DNA of 64,000 nucleotides, taken from positions 2,790,001 to 2,854,000 of the forward strand of contig NZ_CP011319.1 of NCBI RefSeq assembly GCF_001865675.1. The letters run 5' to 3'. A model generated the notes under the pieces. The model did not search any database. It was not told where the DNA came from and saw only the letters and a list, made by a program, of their open reading frames with translations. Source of the stretch: Janthinobacterium sp. 1_2014MBL_MicDiv. GTDB taxonomy: Bacteria > Pseudomonadota > Gammaproteobacteria > Burkholderiales > Burkholderiaceae_D. Position numbers and translations under genes: made by a program. Below, one piece after another: positions 42,829 to 51,717 of the stretch; position 1 is the stretch's first letter, and each line of letters begins with the position of its first letter.

Positions 42829-43887
42829 ATGGCCCGCACCGGCATTCTGTACTCTGATGTTATGAAAGCAGCCCAAATCGTCGCTGCCGATGGGCGCAAT
42901 CCCACGGTCGACAACGTGCGCGAAGCGCTGGGCAGCACGGGCAGCAAGAGCACCATCGCTCCCCTGCTCAAGCGCTGGAAGGAAGAGTTCCAGGGTGCGG
43001 GCGCCGTGAAGACGGAATCCGGCTTGCCGGCCGAACTGATGGAAGCGATGCGCGGCGTGTATGACAAGCAGCAGCGCGACGTGGCGCAGCAGCTGGAAAC
43101 GGGCATGCGGCAAAACCGCGCCGAACTCGACGCGGCCACGGAGAAATTAAAAAAGACGGAACACGAACGGCTGAAATTGACGGAGGCGCGCGCCGCCCTC
43201 ACCCAGGAACTGCGCGCCACGCAGCACGCGCTGGCGCAACTGAAGGAAGAGCACCATTTCCGCGCCGTTACCCTGGCGACCCTGCATAGTGATAACGCGG
43301 GCTTGACGCAGCGCCTGGCAGACCGCAACGAAGATATCGCCGCCCTGCACCGCCAGCTGGCGCAGGTGCGTTCGCAGTTCGACCATTATCAGGAAGCGTC
43401 GGCCACGCAGCGCAGCGAGGAACGGGCCCAGGCACAGCAGCGCGAAAACCGGCTGGAGCAGGAAAACGCCCAGCTGCAGCAGCGCCTGCAAGGCCAGCAA
43501 GCCACCCTGGTGCAGCAAGACATGCGCCTGAGCCAGCTGCAGACGGAACAGGCCCGACTCGCCAGCGAGGCGGCCGCCGACCGCGAGGCGCTGGCCAGCG
43601 TGCGTCCCGAGCGCGACCAGTTCGAGTTCCAGTACCTGCAGGCGGCAGCGTCCGCCGACGCCCTGCTGGCCAAGCTCGATACGGCCCTGCAGGCGCTGAA
43701 CGACGCCAGGGTGGCGCTGTCCGCACAGGACCGCCAGCTCGAGATGCTGGCGCAGAACGCGCAGGCGTCGCAGCAAAAGGCCGAGGCGCTGGCGCTGGAG
43801 CGCGACAGCTTGCTGCGCGAACATGCGGGCATGGCGGCGCAATTGGCGCAGATCTCGCTGCATGCGCGGGAGAAACGCGATATTTGA
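42829..43887 (+). CDS. KfrA-like DNA-binding coiled-coil protein
   Basis: 352 aa. The N-terminal KfrA domain (residues 1-60: ILYSDVMKAAQIVAADGRNP, TVDNVREALGSTGSKSTIAPLLKRWKEEF) is followed by a continuous coiled coil of about 280 residues rich in Gln, Glu, Arg and Ala. KfrA is known from broad-host-range plasmids as an autorepressor and partition helper. Chromosomal copies next to integrases occur in betaproteobacteria; their role is not established. No partition ATPase gene lies nearby. Confidence 0.88.
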   Translation: MARTGILYSDVMKAAQIVAADGRNPTVDNVREALGSTGSKSTIAPLLKRWKEEFQGAGAVKTESGLPAELMEAMRGVYDKQQRDVAQQLETGMRQNRAELDAATEKLKKTEHERLKLTEARAALTQELRATQHALAQLKEEHHFRAVTLATLHSDNAGLTQRLADRNEDIAALHRQLAQVRSQFDHYQEASATQRSEERAQAQQRENRLEQENAQLQQRLQGQQATLVQQDMRLSQLQTEQARLASEAAADREALASVRPERDQFEFQYLQAAASADALLAKLDTALQALNDARVALSAQDRQLEMLAQNAQASQQKAEALALERDSLLREHAGMAAQLAQISLHAREKRDI

Positions 43888-43889
43888 GC

Positions 43890-44040
43890 AGGTTTACAAG
43901 GTTTGGGCGATGTATGACGGCACGCGCACGGGCATCGCCAACTGCCGGGGCAAGCGCATTATTTCACCTGTCCGATGACGGACGACGGCGAAGACTATGC
44001 GCAGCAGACGCTCTTTGCCGAGATACGCTACAGGGCGTTT
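43890..44040 (+). pseudogene. Frameshifted protein fragment after the kfrA-like gene
   Basis: One frame reads VYKVWAMYDGTRTGIANCRGK and then breaks; another continues naturally as HYFTCPMTDDGEDYAQQTLFAEIRY-like sequence before running into the next gene. The joined product looks like the N-terminal third of a larger protein, cut off at about 44040. Confidence 0.35.
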
Positions 44041-44043
44041 TCT

Positions 44044-44508
44044 TTATTCACCTTGCCGAGGCTGGCAGCGGATGCGTATCCACGCGCCGATGGCGTCCAC
44101 GCCGCAGTCGCCGTGATCTTCCACCCAGCCGGCGCGCGCATAAAAGCGCCGCGCTCGCGTATTGGCCAGTTGCGTTTTCAGGCTCAGATGCGGGCCGAAG
44201 CGCGCCACCACGGCCGCCAGCCGCCGCGCGCCGACGCCTTGCCCGCCGTGCGCCGGATGCACGTACAGATGATGCAGGAAGTGCTCGGGAGCGTCGCCCG
44301 TGTGCACGGCGGCTAAGCCGACGACCTTGCCGCCGCATTCGGCGACAAGGATCTGCTCGTCCTGCGTGGCGCGCCGGAACACGCCGCTATCGGCCACCGG
44401 CCCGAAGCTGTCGCGCCCGGCCAGCGCCAGGATGGTGGCGCATGACGCCGTATCCACGCTGGCGCAGGGACGGATCAGGCACATGGCTGGCGCACCGCTT
44501 GCCGGCAT
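44044..44508 (-). CDS. GNAT-family N-acetyltransferase
   Basis: 154 aa from ATG 44508; ATG 44484 is an alternative. EQILVAECGGKVVGLAAVHTG, LYVHPAHGGQGVGARRLAAV (acetyl-CoA loop) and TRARRFYARAGWVEDHGD are typical GNAT elements. It lies 14 nt after the preceding gene on the same strand, so probably in an operon with it. Confidence 0.85.
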   Translation of the reverse strand: MPASGAPAMCLIRPCASVDTASCATILALAGRDSFGPVADSGVFRRATQDEQILVAECGGKVVGLAAVHTGDAPEHFLHHLYVHPAHGGQGVGARRLAAVVARFGPHLSLKTQLANTRARRFYARAGWVEDHGDCGVDAIGAWIRIRCQPRQGE

Positions 44509-44521
44509 GTCATTGCTGGCC

Positions 44522-45097
44522 TCACAGGCGGCGGTTCAGCACGCTGTCGATATCGTGCGTCCGCACTTCCGCCTGCACGACGCCCTGCCGCAGCCAGTAG
44601 CCGGCATCGCCCTGCTGCAAGCCCTGCATGTCGAGCGTTCCCAGCGCGGCGGGCACGATGCCGGCAAGCAGCTGCGCCACATCGTCCCATGCGCTGTAAA
44701 ACAGTTTCAGATACCAGCCGTCATCGTGGGCGTAGGCAAGAAAGCGGTTGCCGAGGCCAGGAATCCGCGGGCGGCGCAGCGCCCGCCCCCGATGCGCGAA
44801 GAACACCGCCTCGGCCACGTCCATGTCGCCCAGCGGCGGCAGCGCGGCATCCTGGTAATCGGCCCAGGCATGGCTGCCCCAGGACGCCATGTCCTCGCGC
44901 GCCAGCGCCGCCAACTGCATCTGCGACACGTGCTGCAGCCCCGATGGCGCGTCGTACTGCGCCGCGGCGGCATCGCCTTTCAGCAACAGTACGCCGCCCG
45001 CTTCGCCGAGCGTCGGTAAAAAATCGCCGAATTCGATGCCCGAGGCGACGAGCATCTGCTGGTCCGGGTCGTGCCATATATACAGATAATTTCTCAA
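44522..45097 (-). CDS. Uncharacterised protein, TTG start
   Basis: 191 aa starting at TTG 45097, which overlaps the TGA of the upstream fragment. RNYLYIWHDPDQQMLVASG looks like a true N-terminus; the far longer open frame upstream is the wrong frame of the DUF1801 fragment. The middle has DYQDAALPPLGDMDVAEAVFFAHRG and a C-terminal GYWLRQGVVQAEVRTHDID. No family recognised. Coupled to the fragment above and the GNAT gene below. Confidence 0.6.
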   Translation of the reverse strand: MRNYLYIWHDPDQQMLVASGIEFGDFLPTLGEAGGVLLLKGDAAAAQYDAPSGLQHVSQMQLAALAREDMASWGSHAWADYQDAALPPLGDMDVAEAVFFAHRGRALRRPRIPGLGNRFLAYAHDDGWYLKLFYSAWDDVAQLLAGIVPAALGTLDMQGLQQGDAGYWLRQGVVQAEVRTHDIDSVLNRRL

Positions 45098-45249
45098 GTG
45101 CTGGTCCGTTTGGTTTTCGGCGCCGTGTTCAAGGCCACGGCGGCCCATAGCAGCGCGCACACCCTGGCCAGCATGGCGCCGCGCCAATCGCCGAGCTGCG
45201 CGATCTTCGCATCGATCTGGTGCGAAGGGAATTCCTGTTCTTTCTGCAT
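45094..45249 (-). pseudogene. N-terminal fragment of a DUF1801-type protein
   Basis: 51 codons from ATG 45249 (AGGAGTG upstream). QIDAKIAQLGDWRGAMLARVRALLW matches the start of DUF1801-type proteins, which normally run on for about 100 more residues with a conserved Trp-rich core. Here the frame ends within a few codons after the motif (TAPKTKRTST, stop). Probably a truncated relic whose 3' end now couples to the next gene. Confidence 0.55.
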
Positions 45250-45324
45250 GGCTGACACTCCTTCCTCCATGATATGCCAGGCTGCATGGCCGCCTGCCGC
45301 AGTACTGCACCGGCCACAGCGCCG

Positions 45325-45567
45325 CTAGCGCGTCAGCAGCATGGACGCCAGATACACGAGCGATGCAAGGACCACGCCTATCCCCACCCAGGCCGACAGC
45401 ACCATGAAACGGCCTTCCCGGCAGCCCTGCTTGCTCAGCTTTGAGTAATAGGCCCATTCATCGCCCGGCGCATAGGCCTTGCGCTTGCGGTGTTTGGCAT
45501 CGATGCGTCGGTTGACGATGCCAAAGGTCAGCGCGAAGAGCCCGGCGAGTATTTTTATGAATAGCAT
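45325..45567 (-). CDS. Small membrane protein
   Basis: 80 aa with two hydrophobic helices (IKILAGLFALTFGIVN and LSAWVGIGVVLASLVYLASMLL) flanking a basic loop with one Cys. Probably an inner-membrane protein. No family recognised. Confidence 0.6.
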   Translation of the reverse strand: MLFIKILAGLFALTFGIVNRRIDAKHRKRKAYAPGDEWAYYSKLSKQGCREGRFMVLSAWVGIGVVLASLVYLASMLLTR

Positions 45568-45829
45568 GAGTGAGCCGGATGAAGGAATCGGATGTTTGCG
45601 TCCTGTGCGCAGTGCATGGCGCGGCAGCCACTGTACTCCATTTGAGAAAGATTGTCATTTAAGTATGTGCATCCGGCGTGCCGGCGTCCTTAATATGAAA
45701 TTCACCTTGCCTGCGTAGCATACAAATTGGCAAGGCCTTCATGGAGCAAGGTCTGCCATTGACGGATACAACCATGCAAACCTTTTTTCTGTACCAGCAC
45801 GCCAACCCACGCCTCGCGGCGTGCCTGCC

Positions 45830-46795
45830 ATGAACACCGCGGCCCTGGCTGCTTCGCCCGCCTTGTCGCAACGGCCTGCGAGCGGGCACCGCCTGAAAGC
45901 GGCCTTGGGCGCCCTGTTCTTTCCGCGCCAGCGCACGCGCTGGCAGGCGTTTCTCAGCAGCACGCCCGGCATGGCCGCGCTGGCGCAGCTGCATCCCTGC
46001 CTGCGCTTCAAGATTTTCCGCCCTTACGCCTCGCGCCAGCTGGGCTGTTCGGCGCGCCTGACCTTGCTCGAAGGACACTACCGCTTCCTGTGGCAGGCGG
46101 GCGCGCGGCCGCTGGTGGAACAGGCGGCGCGCCACCCCGTGCTGCTGGCGGCCTTCGCCGGCAAGGACGAGGCCTTGTACCGGCTGCAGCTGACGGCCAT
46201 CCACGACAGCCACCGCGAAGGCGAGCTGTGCCTGCGGCTGACGCGCAACGGCCTGCCCCTGTACCTGGCCAGCTTCCTGTTTACGCCGCGCGCCGATGGC
46301 GTGTCGATCCAACTGGGCGCGCTGCAGGGGCTGCGCTCGGAAGCGGGCGCGCAAGCCGTCAAGGCGGCCACGCGGGCCCTGCACGGCTGCCGGCCGAAAA
46401 ACCTGATGGTGGCCGCCCTGCGCGACTTCGGCGATTTTTTTGCCTGCACCAACCTGTTCCTGGTCAGCAATCACAACCGCATCGCCCTGAATGCGCGGCG
46501 CCGCCGCCATATCGCCGCCGATTATGACCAGGCGTGGCAGGAATTGCGCGCCTTGCCCATGCGCGACGGCAATTATCACTTGCCGTGCGCGGCCTACCGG
46601 CCAGCGGACCTGGCCGACGTACCGTCGAAAAAGCGCGCCGATGCGCGCCGGCGCGGCGAATTATTGCTCGGCATGACGGCGGACATGCGCGCCCAACTGG
46701 CCTTCCTGCTGGACGCGCCTGCGGCAATGGCGGTCGAAGCACCTTGCCAGCAAAGCGATACCCTCGATAGCAGTGTTTTACCTTCCCACCATTAA
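45830..46795 (+). CDS. DUF535 (VirK/YbjX-type) protein
   Basis: 321 aa from ATG 45830. FKIFRPYASRQLGCSARLTLLEGHYRF, then GKDEALYRLQLTAIHDSHREGELCLRL and LGALQGL, LRDFGDFFACTNLFLVSN are DUF535 signatures. Homologues in enterobacteria (VirK, YbjX) affect envelope properties and resistance to cationic peptides. Cytoplasmic or membrane-associated, with no signal peptide. The upstream 260 nt contain no gene I can support. Confidence 0.88.
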   Translation: MNTAALAASPALSQRPASGHRLKAALGALFFPRQRTRWQAFLSSTPGMAALAQLHPCLRFKIFRPYASRQLGCSARLTLLEGHYRFLWQAGARPLVEQAARHPVLLAAFAGKDEALYRLQLTAIHDSHREGELCLRLTRNGLPLYLASFLFTPRADGVSIQLGALQGLRSEAGAQAVKAATRALHGCRPKNLMVAALRDFGDFFACTNLFLVSNHNRIALNARRRRHIAADYDQAWQELRALPMRDGNYHLPCAAYRPADLADVPSKKRADARRRGELLLGMTADMRAQLAFLLDAPAAMAVEAPCQQSDTLDSSVLPSHH

Positions 46796-46817
46796 CAATT
46801 AACGGACGGAGTTGACC

Positions 46818-48197
46818 ATGCCACCACGCCTGCCCACCCTGTTATTGCCCATCGTATCGCTGTCTGCCGCCGGCGCCATGGCCGCCCCCACTCTCGATGC
46901 AAGCGTGCGCGAGCGCGCGGAAACGCTGGTACGCGAGGGCAAGCATGCGAGCCTCGTCATCGCCGTGATCGACGGCAGGGATAGCGCCGTGTATGGCTTT
47001 GGCCGCGCGCGGCCTGGCGATGCGGCCGCGCCCGATGCCGACACCGTCTACGAAATCGGCTCCGTGACGAAAACCATGACGGGCCTGCTGCTGGCCGACG
47101 CCGTCGTGGCCGGCAAGGCCGGGCTGGACCAGGCCGTCGCCGAGCTATTGCCCGCCTATACGATTCCTGCCCATGCCGGCCAGCAAATAACACTGGCCCA
47201 GTTGGCCACGCATTTTTCCGGCTTGCCGCGCCTGCCCGGCAACCTGGCGCCGGCGGACATCAACGATCCCTACGCCGACTATGCGGAAGCGCAGCTGCGC
47301 AGCTTCTTGGCAGGCCACACCCTGTCGCGTCCGCCGGACGCCTCCTACGAGTACTCGAACCTCGGCTATGGGCTGCTGGGCACGGCATTGGCTGAACGGG
47401 CGCAGCTGCCATATGAAGAACTGCTGCAGGCGCGCATCTTCCGCCCGCTGGGCATGCTTTCCAGCTCGACGCAGACCACGCCCGCCCTGCGGGCCCGCCT
47501 GGCACCTGGTCATCTGGAGGATGGCCAGCCCACATCGAACTGGCATTTCCAGGCCATCGCGGCGGCCGGCGCCGTGCGCTCCAGCGCGCGCGACATGATT
47601 GCCTATGTGCAGTCATACATGCGCGCACCCGGCGCGGCACAGCGGCTGGCCGTGCAGCCGCGCCAGATACTGGCCGGCGAAGGCGACGGCGACGGCGTCA
47701 AGAAAGTGGGCCTGGCATGGGTGCTCGACCAGGTCGATGGCCAGCCTTTCGCCTGGCATAACGGACAGACGGGCGGCTACGCCAGCTTTGTCGGCTATAC
47801 CCTCGACGGCAAGCGGGGCGTGGTGGTGCTGAGCAATACTGCGCGCGACGTCGACGGGCTGGGCGTCGGCGTGCTGGTGCCTGGCAGCCTGCCGCCCCTG
47901 GAAAAGGATGGCCCGCCGCCGGAGGAAATCGCCATCGACCCGGCCCGGCTGGCGCAATACGCGGGCCAGTACGCGCTGGCGCCCACGTTCGTGCTCAGCG
48001 TGCGCCAGGGGCCGGACGGTTTGCTGGTGGGCGCCACGGGCCAGGGCGAAGCGCCCGTGTTCGCCAGCGCGCAAGACACGTTCTTTTACAAGGCGGTCGA
48101 GGCGCAGCTGGTGTTCCAGCGCGACGTCCAGGGCGCCATCACTGGCGTGGTCCTGCACCAGAACGGCATGGCCATGCCGGGCAAGCGCAAACCTTGA
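46818..48197 (+). CDS. Secreted serine hydrolase, class C beta-lactamase/DD-peptidase fold (copy 1)
   Basis: 459 aa from ATG 46818 (GGAG upstream). Signal peptide (LPIVSLSAAGAMAAP). SxxK in IGSVTKTMTG, the second-box Tyr in YEYSNLGYG, and a third box HNGQTGG in place of KTG. A C-terminal domain of about 110 residues follows, typical of AmpC-related esterases. It may be a beta-lactamase, a D-aminopeptidase or an esterase; the HxG box argues against a classical AmpC. A paralogue follows 130 nt downstream. Confidence 0.9.
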   Translation: MPPRLPTLLLPIVSLSAAGAMAAPTLDASVRERAETLVREGKHASLVIAVIDGRDSAVYGFGRARPGDAAAPDADTVYEIGSVTKTMTGLLLADAVVAGKAGLDQAVAELLPAYTIPAHAGQQITLAQLATHFSGLPRLPGNLAPADINDPYADYAEAQLRSFLAGHTLSRPPDASYEYSNLGYGLLGTALAERAQLPYEELLQARIFRPLGMLSSSTQTTPALRARLAPGHLEDGQPTSNWHFQAIAAAGAVRSSARDMIAYVQSYMRAPGAAQRLAVQPRQILAGEGDGDGVKKVGLAWVLDQVDGQPFAWHNGQTGGYASFVGYTLDGKRGVVVLSNTARDVDGLGVGVLVPGSLPPLEKDGPPPEEIAIDPARLAQYAGQYALAPTFVLSVRQGPDGLLVGATGQGEAPVFASAQDTFFYKAVEAQLVFQRDVQGAITGVVLHQNGMAMPGKRKP

Positions 48198-48327
48198 TTT
48201 TTCAGCAATAATGGAATAAAACTCAGGCAACCTTCATGTAGCCAGCCTATGCTCGGCGTTCATTCCAGCCACTTTACCCAGGGGCTGGCGTGAACTTGCC
48301 GTTCAGACCAACTCTAGACAGGTTCCC

Positions 48328-49680
48328 ATGACACCCACTTTCGCCCTCCTCCCCCTCTGCCTGCTCGGTTCCGCCGCGCTGGCCGCCCCCGTGCTGGACG
48401 ACGCCGTGCGCCAGCGCGCCGAGGAACTGACGCGCACGGGCTTGCATTCCAGCATCGTCATCGCCGTCATCGACGGCAAGCACAGCGCCGTGTACGGTTT
48501 CGGCCATGCGCAGGCGGGCAAACCCGCCAAGCCCGGCGCCGACACCGTCTACCAGATCGGTTCCGTGACCAAGACCATGACGGCCCTGCTGCTGGCCGAC
48601 GCCGTCGTGGCCGGCAAGGTGGCGCTTGACGAGCCCGTGGCGAAGCTCTTGCCCGGCTACACGCTCCCAACCTTTGACGGCAAGCCGATCACCGTGCTCG
48701 ACCTGGCCACGCATTATTCATCGCTGCCGCGCCTGCCTGGCAATTTCGCGCCGAAGGACCCGGCTAACCCTTACGCCGACTACACAGAACAGTTGCAGCG
48801 GCAATTCCTCGCCGCCTACCGCCTGCCGCGCGCGCCAGGCAGCGCCTTCGACTATTCGAACATCGGCTATGCGGTGCTGGGCACGGCATTGGCGGCCCAG
48901 GCCGGCACCAGCTATGAGGCGCTGCTGCAGTCGCGCATCGCCGTGCCGCTGGGCATGCGCTCGACGTCGAACACGGCCTCGGCCGGCATGCTGGCGCGCC
49001 TGGCGCCCGGCCACCTGGGCACGGGCCAGCCCACGCCGGCCTGGGATTTGAACGTGGTGGCGCCGGCCGGCGGCGTGTATTCGAGCGCGCGCGACATGGT
49101 GGCCTACCTGCAAGCCTATATGCTCCGGCCGTTGCGCCCGTATGCGCTGGCCGTCAAGCCGCAGCGCGCGCTGGCGCCGGACAGCGACACGAAAATCGGC
49201 CTGGCCTGGCTGCTGGAGCAGAAGCAGGGACAAGGCTATGCCTGGCATAGCGGCCAGACGGGCGGCTACTCGAGCTATGTGGCGTTCACGACGGATGGCA
49301 AGCGCGGCGTGGTGGTGCTGACGAATACGGCGCGCACCATCGACGAGCTTGGACTGTCAGCCTTGCTGCCGGGCACACCGTTGCCAGCCATCAAAAAGCT
49401 GCCAGCGGCCATCGACCTGCCGCGCGCGGCGCTGGCCGAGTATGTGGGCGAGTATCCGCTTGGCAAGGAATTCACCTTGACGGTGAGCCTGGGCAAGGAT
49501 GGGCTGGAAGCGGCCGGCACGGGCGTCGGTTCGGCGCCCGTGTTTGCCAGCGCGAAAGACCGCTTCTTCTTCCGCGCCATCGACGCGGAACTGGCGTTTA
49601 CGCGCGATGCCCAGGGCCGTATCGACAGCGTCCTGCTCAAGCAAGGCGGGCAGGACGTGGTCTTGCCGCGCAAGCCCTAG
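48328..49680 (+). CDS. Secreted serine hydrolase, class C beta-lactamase/DD-peptidase fold (copy 2)
   Basis: 450 aa. Same organisation as the preceding gene: signal peptide (LPLCLLGSAALAAP), SxxK in IGSVTKTMTA, YSNIGYA, and HSGQTGGYSS as third box. Long stretches are near identical (TVYQIGSVTKTMTALLLADA against TVYEIGSVTKTMTGLLLADA), so this is a tandem duplication that has diverged. It has its own short leader and could be expressed separately. Confidence 0.9.
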   Translation: MTPTFALLPLCLLGSAALAAPVLDDAVRQRAEELTRTGLHSSIVIAVIDGKHSAVYGFGHAQAGKPAKPGADTVYQIGSVTKTMTALLLADAVVAGKVALDEPVAKLLPGYTLPTFDGKPITVLDLATHYSSLPRLPGNFAPKDPANPYADYTEQLQRQFLAAYRLPRAPGSAFDYSNIGYAVLGTALAAQAGTSYEALLQSRIAVPLGMRSTSNTASAGMLARLAPGHLGTGQPTPAWDLNVVAPAGGVYSSARDMVAYLQAYMLRPLRPYALAVKPQRALAPDSDTKIGLAWLLEQKQGQGYAWHSGQTGGYSSYVAFTTDGKRGVVVLTNTARTIDELGLSALLPGTPLPAIKKLPAAIDLPRAALAEYVGEYPLGKEFTLTVSLGKDGLEAAGTGVGSAPVFASAKDRFFFRAIDAELAFTRDAQGRIDSVLLKQGGQDVVLPRKP

Positions 49681-49683
49681 CGC

Positions 49684-50037
49684 TCATGCGGCCGGGTCGC
49701 GCATGAATTGCTCGACCCGGGCGACAAATGCCGCCTTGCTGCGCGTGCGGAATTCGCCGAGGAAGGCATCGCTGCCCTTGACGACGTTGCCGTGGCGGTC
49801 GTAGGCCACCTTGCCCATCTCCAGCACGAATTCGCCGGCGGGATCGTCTTCCGGCTCGAAATGCGAGTTGAAGCAGTAGCCCGTGTCGCGGCAGCTGCCC
49901 CACAGCAGCAATGCGCTGCTGAACCACTGCATGGTCTCGGGACCCGGTTCCACTTCGAACAGGGTGTTGACGGTGATGCTCCAGCCGCCAGGAACGCGCA
50001 GCGGCTGCAAGGGATAGGGAAAGCGCGGTGTGCTCAT
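49684..50037 (-). CDS. Uncharacterised protein coupled to the EAL gene
   Basis: 117 aa from ATG 50037, which overlaps the EAL-gene stop (ATGA). Soluble. GGWSITVNTLFEVEPG, GYCFNSHFEPEDDPAGEF and EMGKVAYDRHGNVVKG suggest a small beta-rich domain. No family recognised. The overlap shows it is translated together with the c-di-GMP phosphodiesterase. Confidence 0.7.
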   Translation of the reverse strand: MSTPRFPYPLQPLRVPGGWSITVNTLFEVEPGPETMQWFSSALLLWGSCRDTGYCFNSHFEPEDDPAGEFVLEMGKVAYDRHGNVVKGSDAFLGEFRTRSKAAFVARVEQFMRDPAA

Positions 50038-51611
50038 GGCGTCGATGGTGTCAGCGGTGGGCGGCGGGTTTCGTAAAAGGCGAGGAATTCGGCGGCCGGC
50101 AGCGCTTTCGCAAACAGCCAGCCCTGGCCGAATTCCACCTGGCGTTCCAGCAGATAGTCGGCCTGCGCCTGCGTTTCGATGCCTTCGGCCACGATCAGCA
50201 TCTTCAGGCTGCGCGCCATGGCGATGATGTGCGGCGTCACGCTGCTGGTGGCCGCGTCCGTGCCGATGGTGTCGACGAACGATTTGTCGATCTTCAAGGC
50301 GTCGAGTGGCAGGTTTTGCAGGCTCGACAGGCTGGAATAGCCGGTGCCGAAATCGTCGATGGCCACCGCGTGGCCGCGCGCTCTGGCTTTCTCGATGGTG
50401 GCGCGGGCCGCCTCCACATTGATGAAGCCCCGCTCCGTCGCTTCCAGCCAGATCTGCTGCGCCTCGATGCCGGTGCCGGCCAGGGCCCGCCCGAGCACGT
50501 CGAGCACCCTGCCCGTCTCGATATCGCTGGCGCACAGGTTGATGGCGATATGCAGCTCGCGGTCGGCCACCAGTGCGGCGCGCAGGTCGGCGATGACGCA
50601 GTCGATGACCTGGTCCGTGATCGGCAGGATCAAGTCGCTCTCCTCGGCAACGGGGATGAACAGGTCGGGCCGTATCATGCTGCCATCGGGACGGCGCCAG
50701 CGTATCAGCGCCTCGGCGCCCACGCAGGCGCCCGTGTCGAGCGCGATGATGGGTTGATAATGGACAAAGAACTCGCGCCGGTCGATGGCGATGCGCAACT
50801 CGCCCATCAGCGACAGGCGGCGGCGCGACAGCCAGACGACGATGCCGACGATGAAGGCGGCCATCAGCAAGCCCATCGGCAGGAGCAGCAACTGTTCGCG
50901 GCGCAGCCTGTCATTCAGCTTGCTGCGCGGTTCGATCATGACGGCCGTCAAGCCATCGCGGTACAGCGTTGCATGGATGCTGCCATCGTGCGCGATGTCG
51001 CCCGCCGTGGGTGTGCCGGCAAGCAAGGCTTGCACCTGCGCCGGATCCGGATGGTGCAAGGTGTCGAGCACGCCTTCCTTGCCGATGGCGACGGCCATCT
51101 GGATGTCGCTGTCGACGATGACGTCGGAAAAGCGCACGGGATCGATCAGCACCTTGTAGGCGCGGTATGTCAGTCCCACCATGCGCTTGCCGCCGCTGAC
51201 GACGGGACGCAGGTTGAAATCGAGGCCCATGCCATTGTCCAGCATGAAATCGGGCGGCGTCACGGTGATGCGCGCCTCCTCGATGCCGGTGGAGGTGCAT
51301 TTCAGCAAGCCGTTCTCGACATAGCCGATATCGTCGATGCTGCGCGTGGTGATGGTGATGCGGCGCAACTGCTGGATATGCGCCTCCGAGCACGGCACGA
51401 GGTCCAGCGCGTCGGCGCTGCGCAAGGCGGCGCTGGCCGAGGCGATCGAGCGGTGCGCGCGTTCGAGCGCATAGCCGGCCAGCAGGCGCAAACGGTCCTG
51501 CTCGCCCTGCACGGCGCGCACGGACGACAGGTAAAAAGCCAGGCTCAGGGGGGCCGCCACGCCGATGACTGCCACCAGCACGCTCGTTACAATAATGCGT
51601 TTTCTGCGCAT
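50034..51611 (-). CDS. Cyclic-di-GMP phosphodiesterase, CSS-motif sensor plus EAL domain
   Basis: 525 aa. TM1 (IIVTSVLVAVIGVAAPLSLAFY) and TM2 (LLLPMGLLMAAFIVGIVVWL) enclose a periplasmic domain of about 215 residues with two Cys (LVPCSEAH, LLKCTST), as in CSS-motif sensors controlled by disulfide formation. The EAL domain keeps EALIRW, EATERG, DDFGTGYSS, KIDKSFV and EGIET; the usual Asn-containing strand reads INLCASD. It should degrade c-di-GMP in response to envelope redox state (inference from the family). Confidence 0.92.
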   Translation of the reverse strand: MRRKRIIVTSVLVAVIGVAAPLSLAFYLSSVRAVQGEQDRLRLLAGYALERAHRSIASASAALRSADALDLVPCSEAHIQQLRRITITTRSIDDIGYVENGLLKCTSTGIEEARITVTPPDFMLDNGMGLDFNLRPVVSGGKRMVGLTYRAYKVLIDPVRFSDVIVDSDIQMAVAIGKEGVLDTLHHPDPAQVQALLAGTPTAGDIAHDGSIHATLYRDGLTAVMIEPRSKLNDRLRREQLLLLPMGLLMAAFIVGIVVWLSRRRLSLMGELRIAIDRREFFVHYQPIIALDTGACVGAEALIRWRRPDGSMIRPDLFIPVAEESDLILPITDQVIDCVIADLRAALVADRELHIAINLCASDIETGRVLDVLGRALAGTGIEAQQIWLEATERGFINVEAARATIEKARARGHAVAIDDFGTGYSSLSSLQNLPLDALKIDKSFVDTIGTDAATSSVTPHIIAMARSLKMLIVAEGIETQAQADYLLERQVEFGQGWLFAKALPAAEFLAFYETRRPPLTPSTP

Positions 51612-51717
51612 GCTACCCCTCCGGTGAACCGCTGTTATTTGAATGCTATGTATTGCTCGATGGCATCATATTACAAGCGGGAGCGGCGCACATGGATCCT
51701 ACCGATTAGTTACACTT

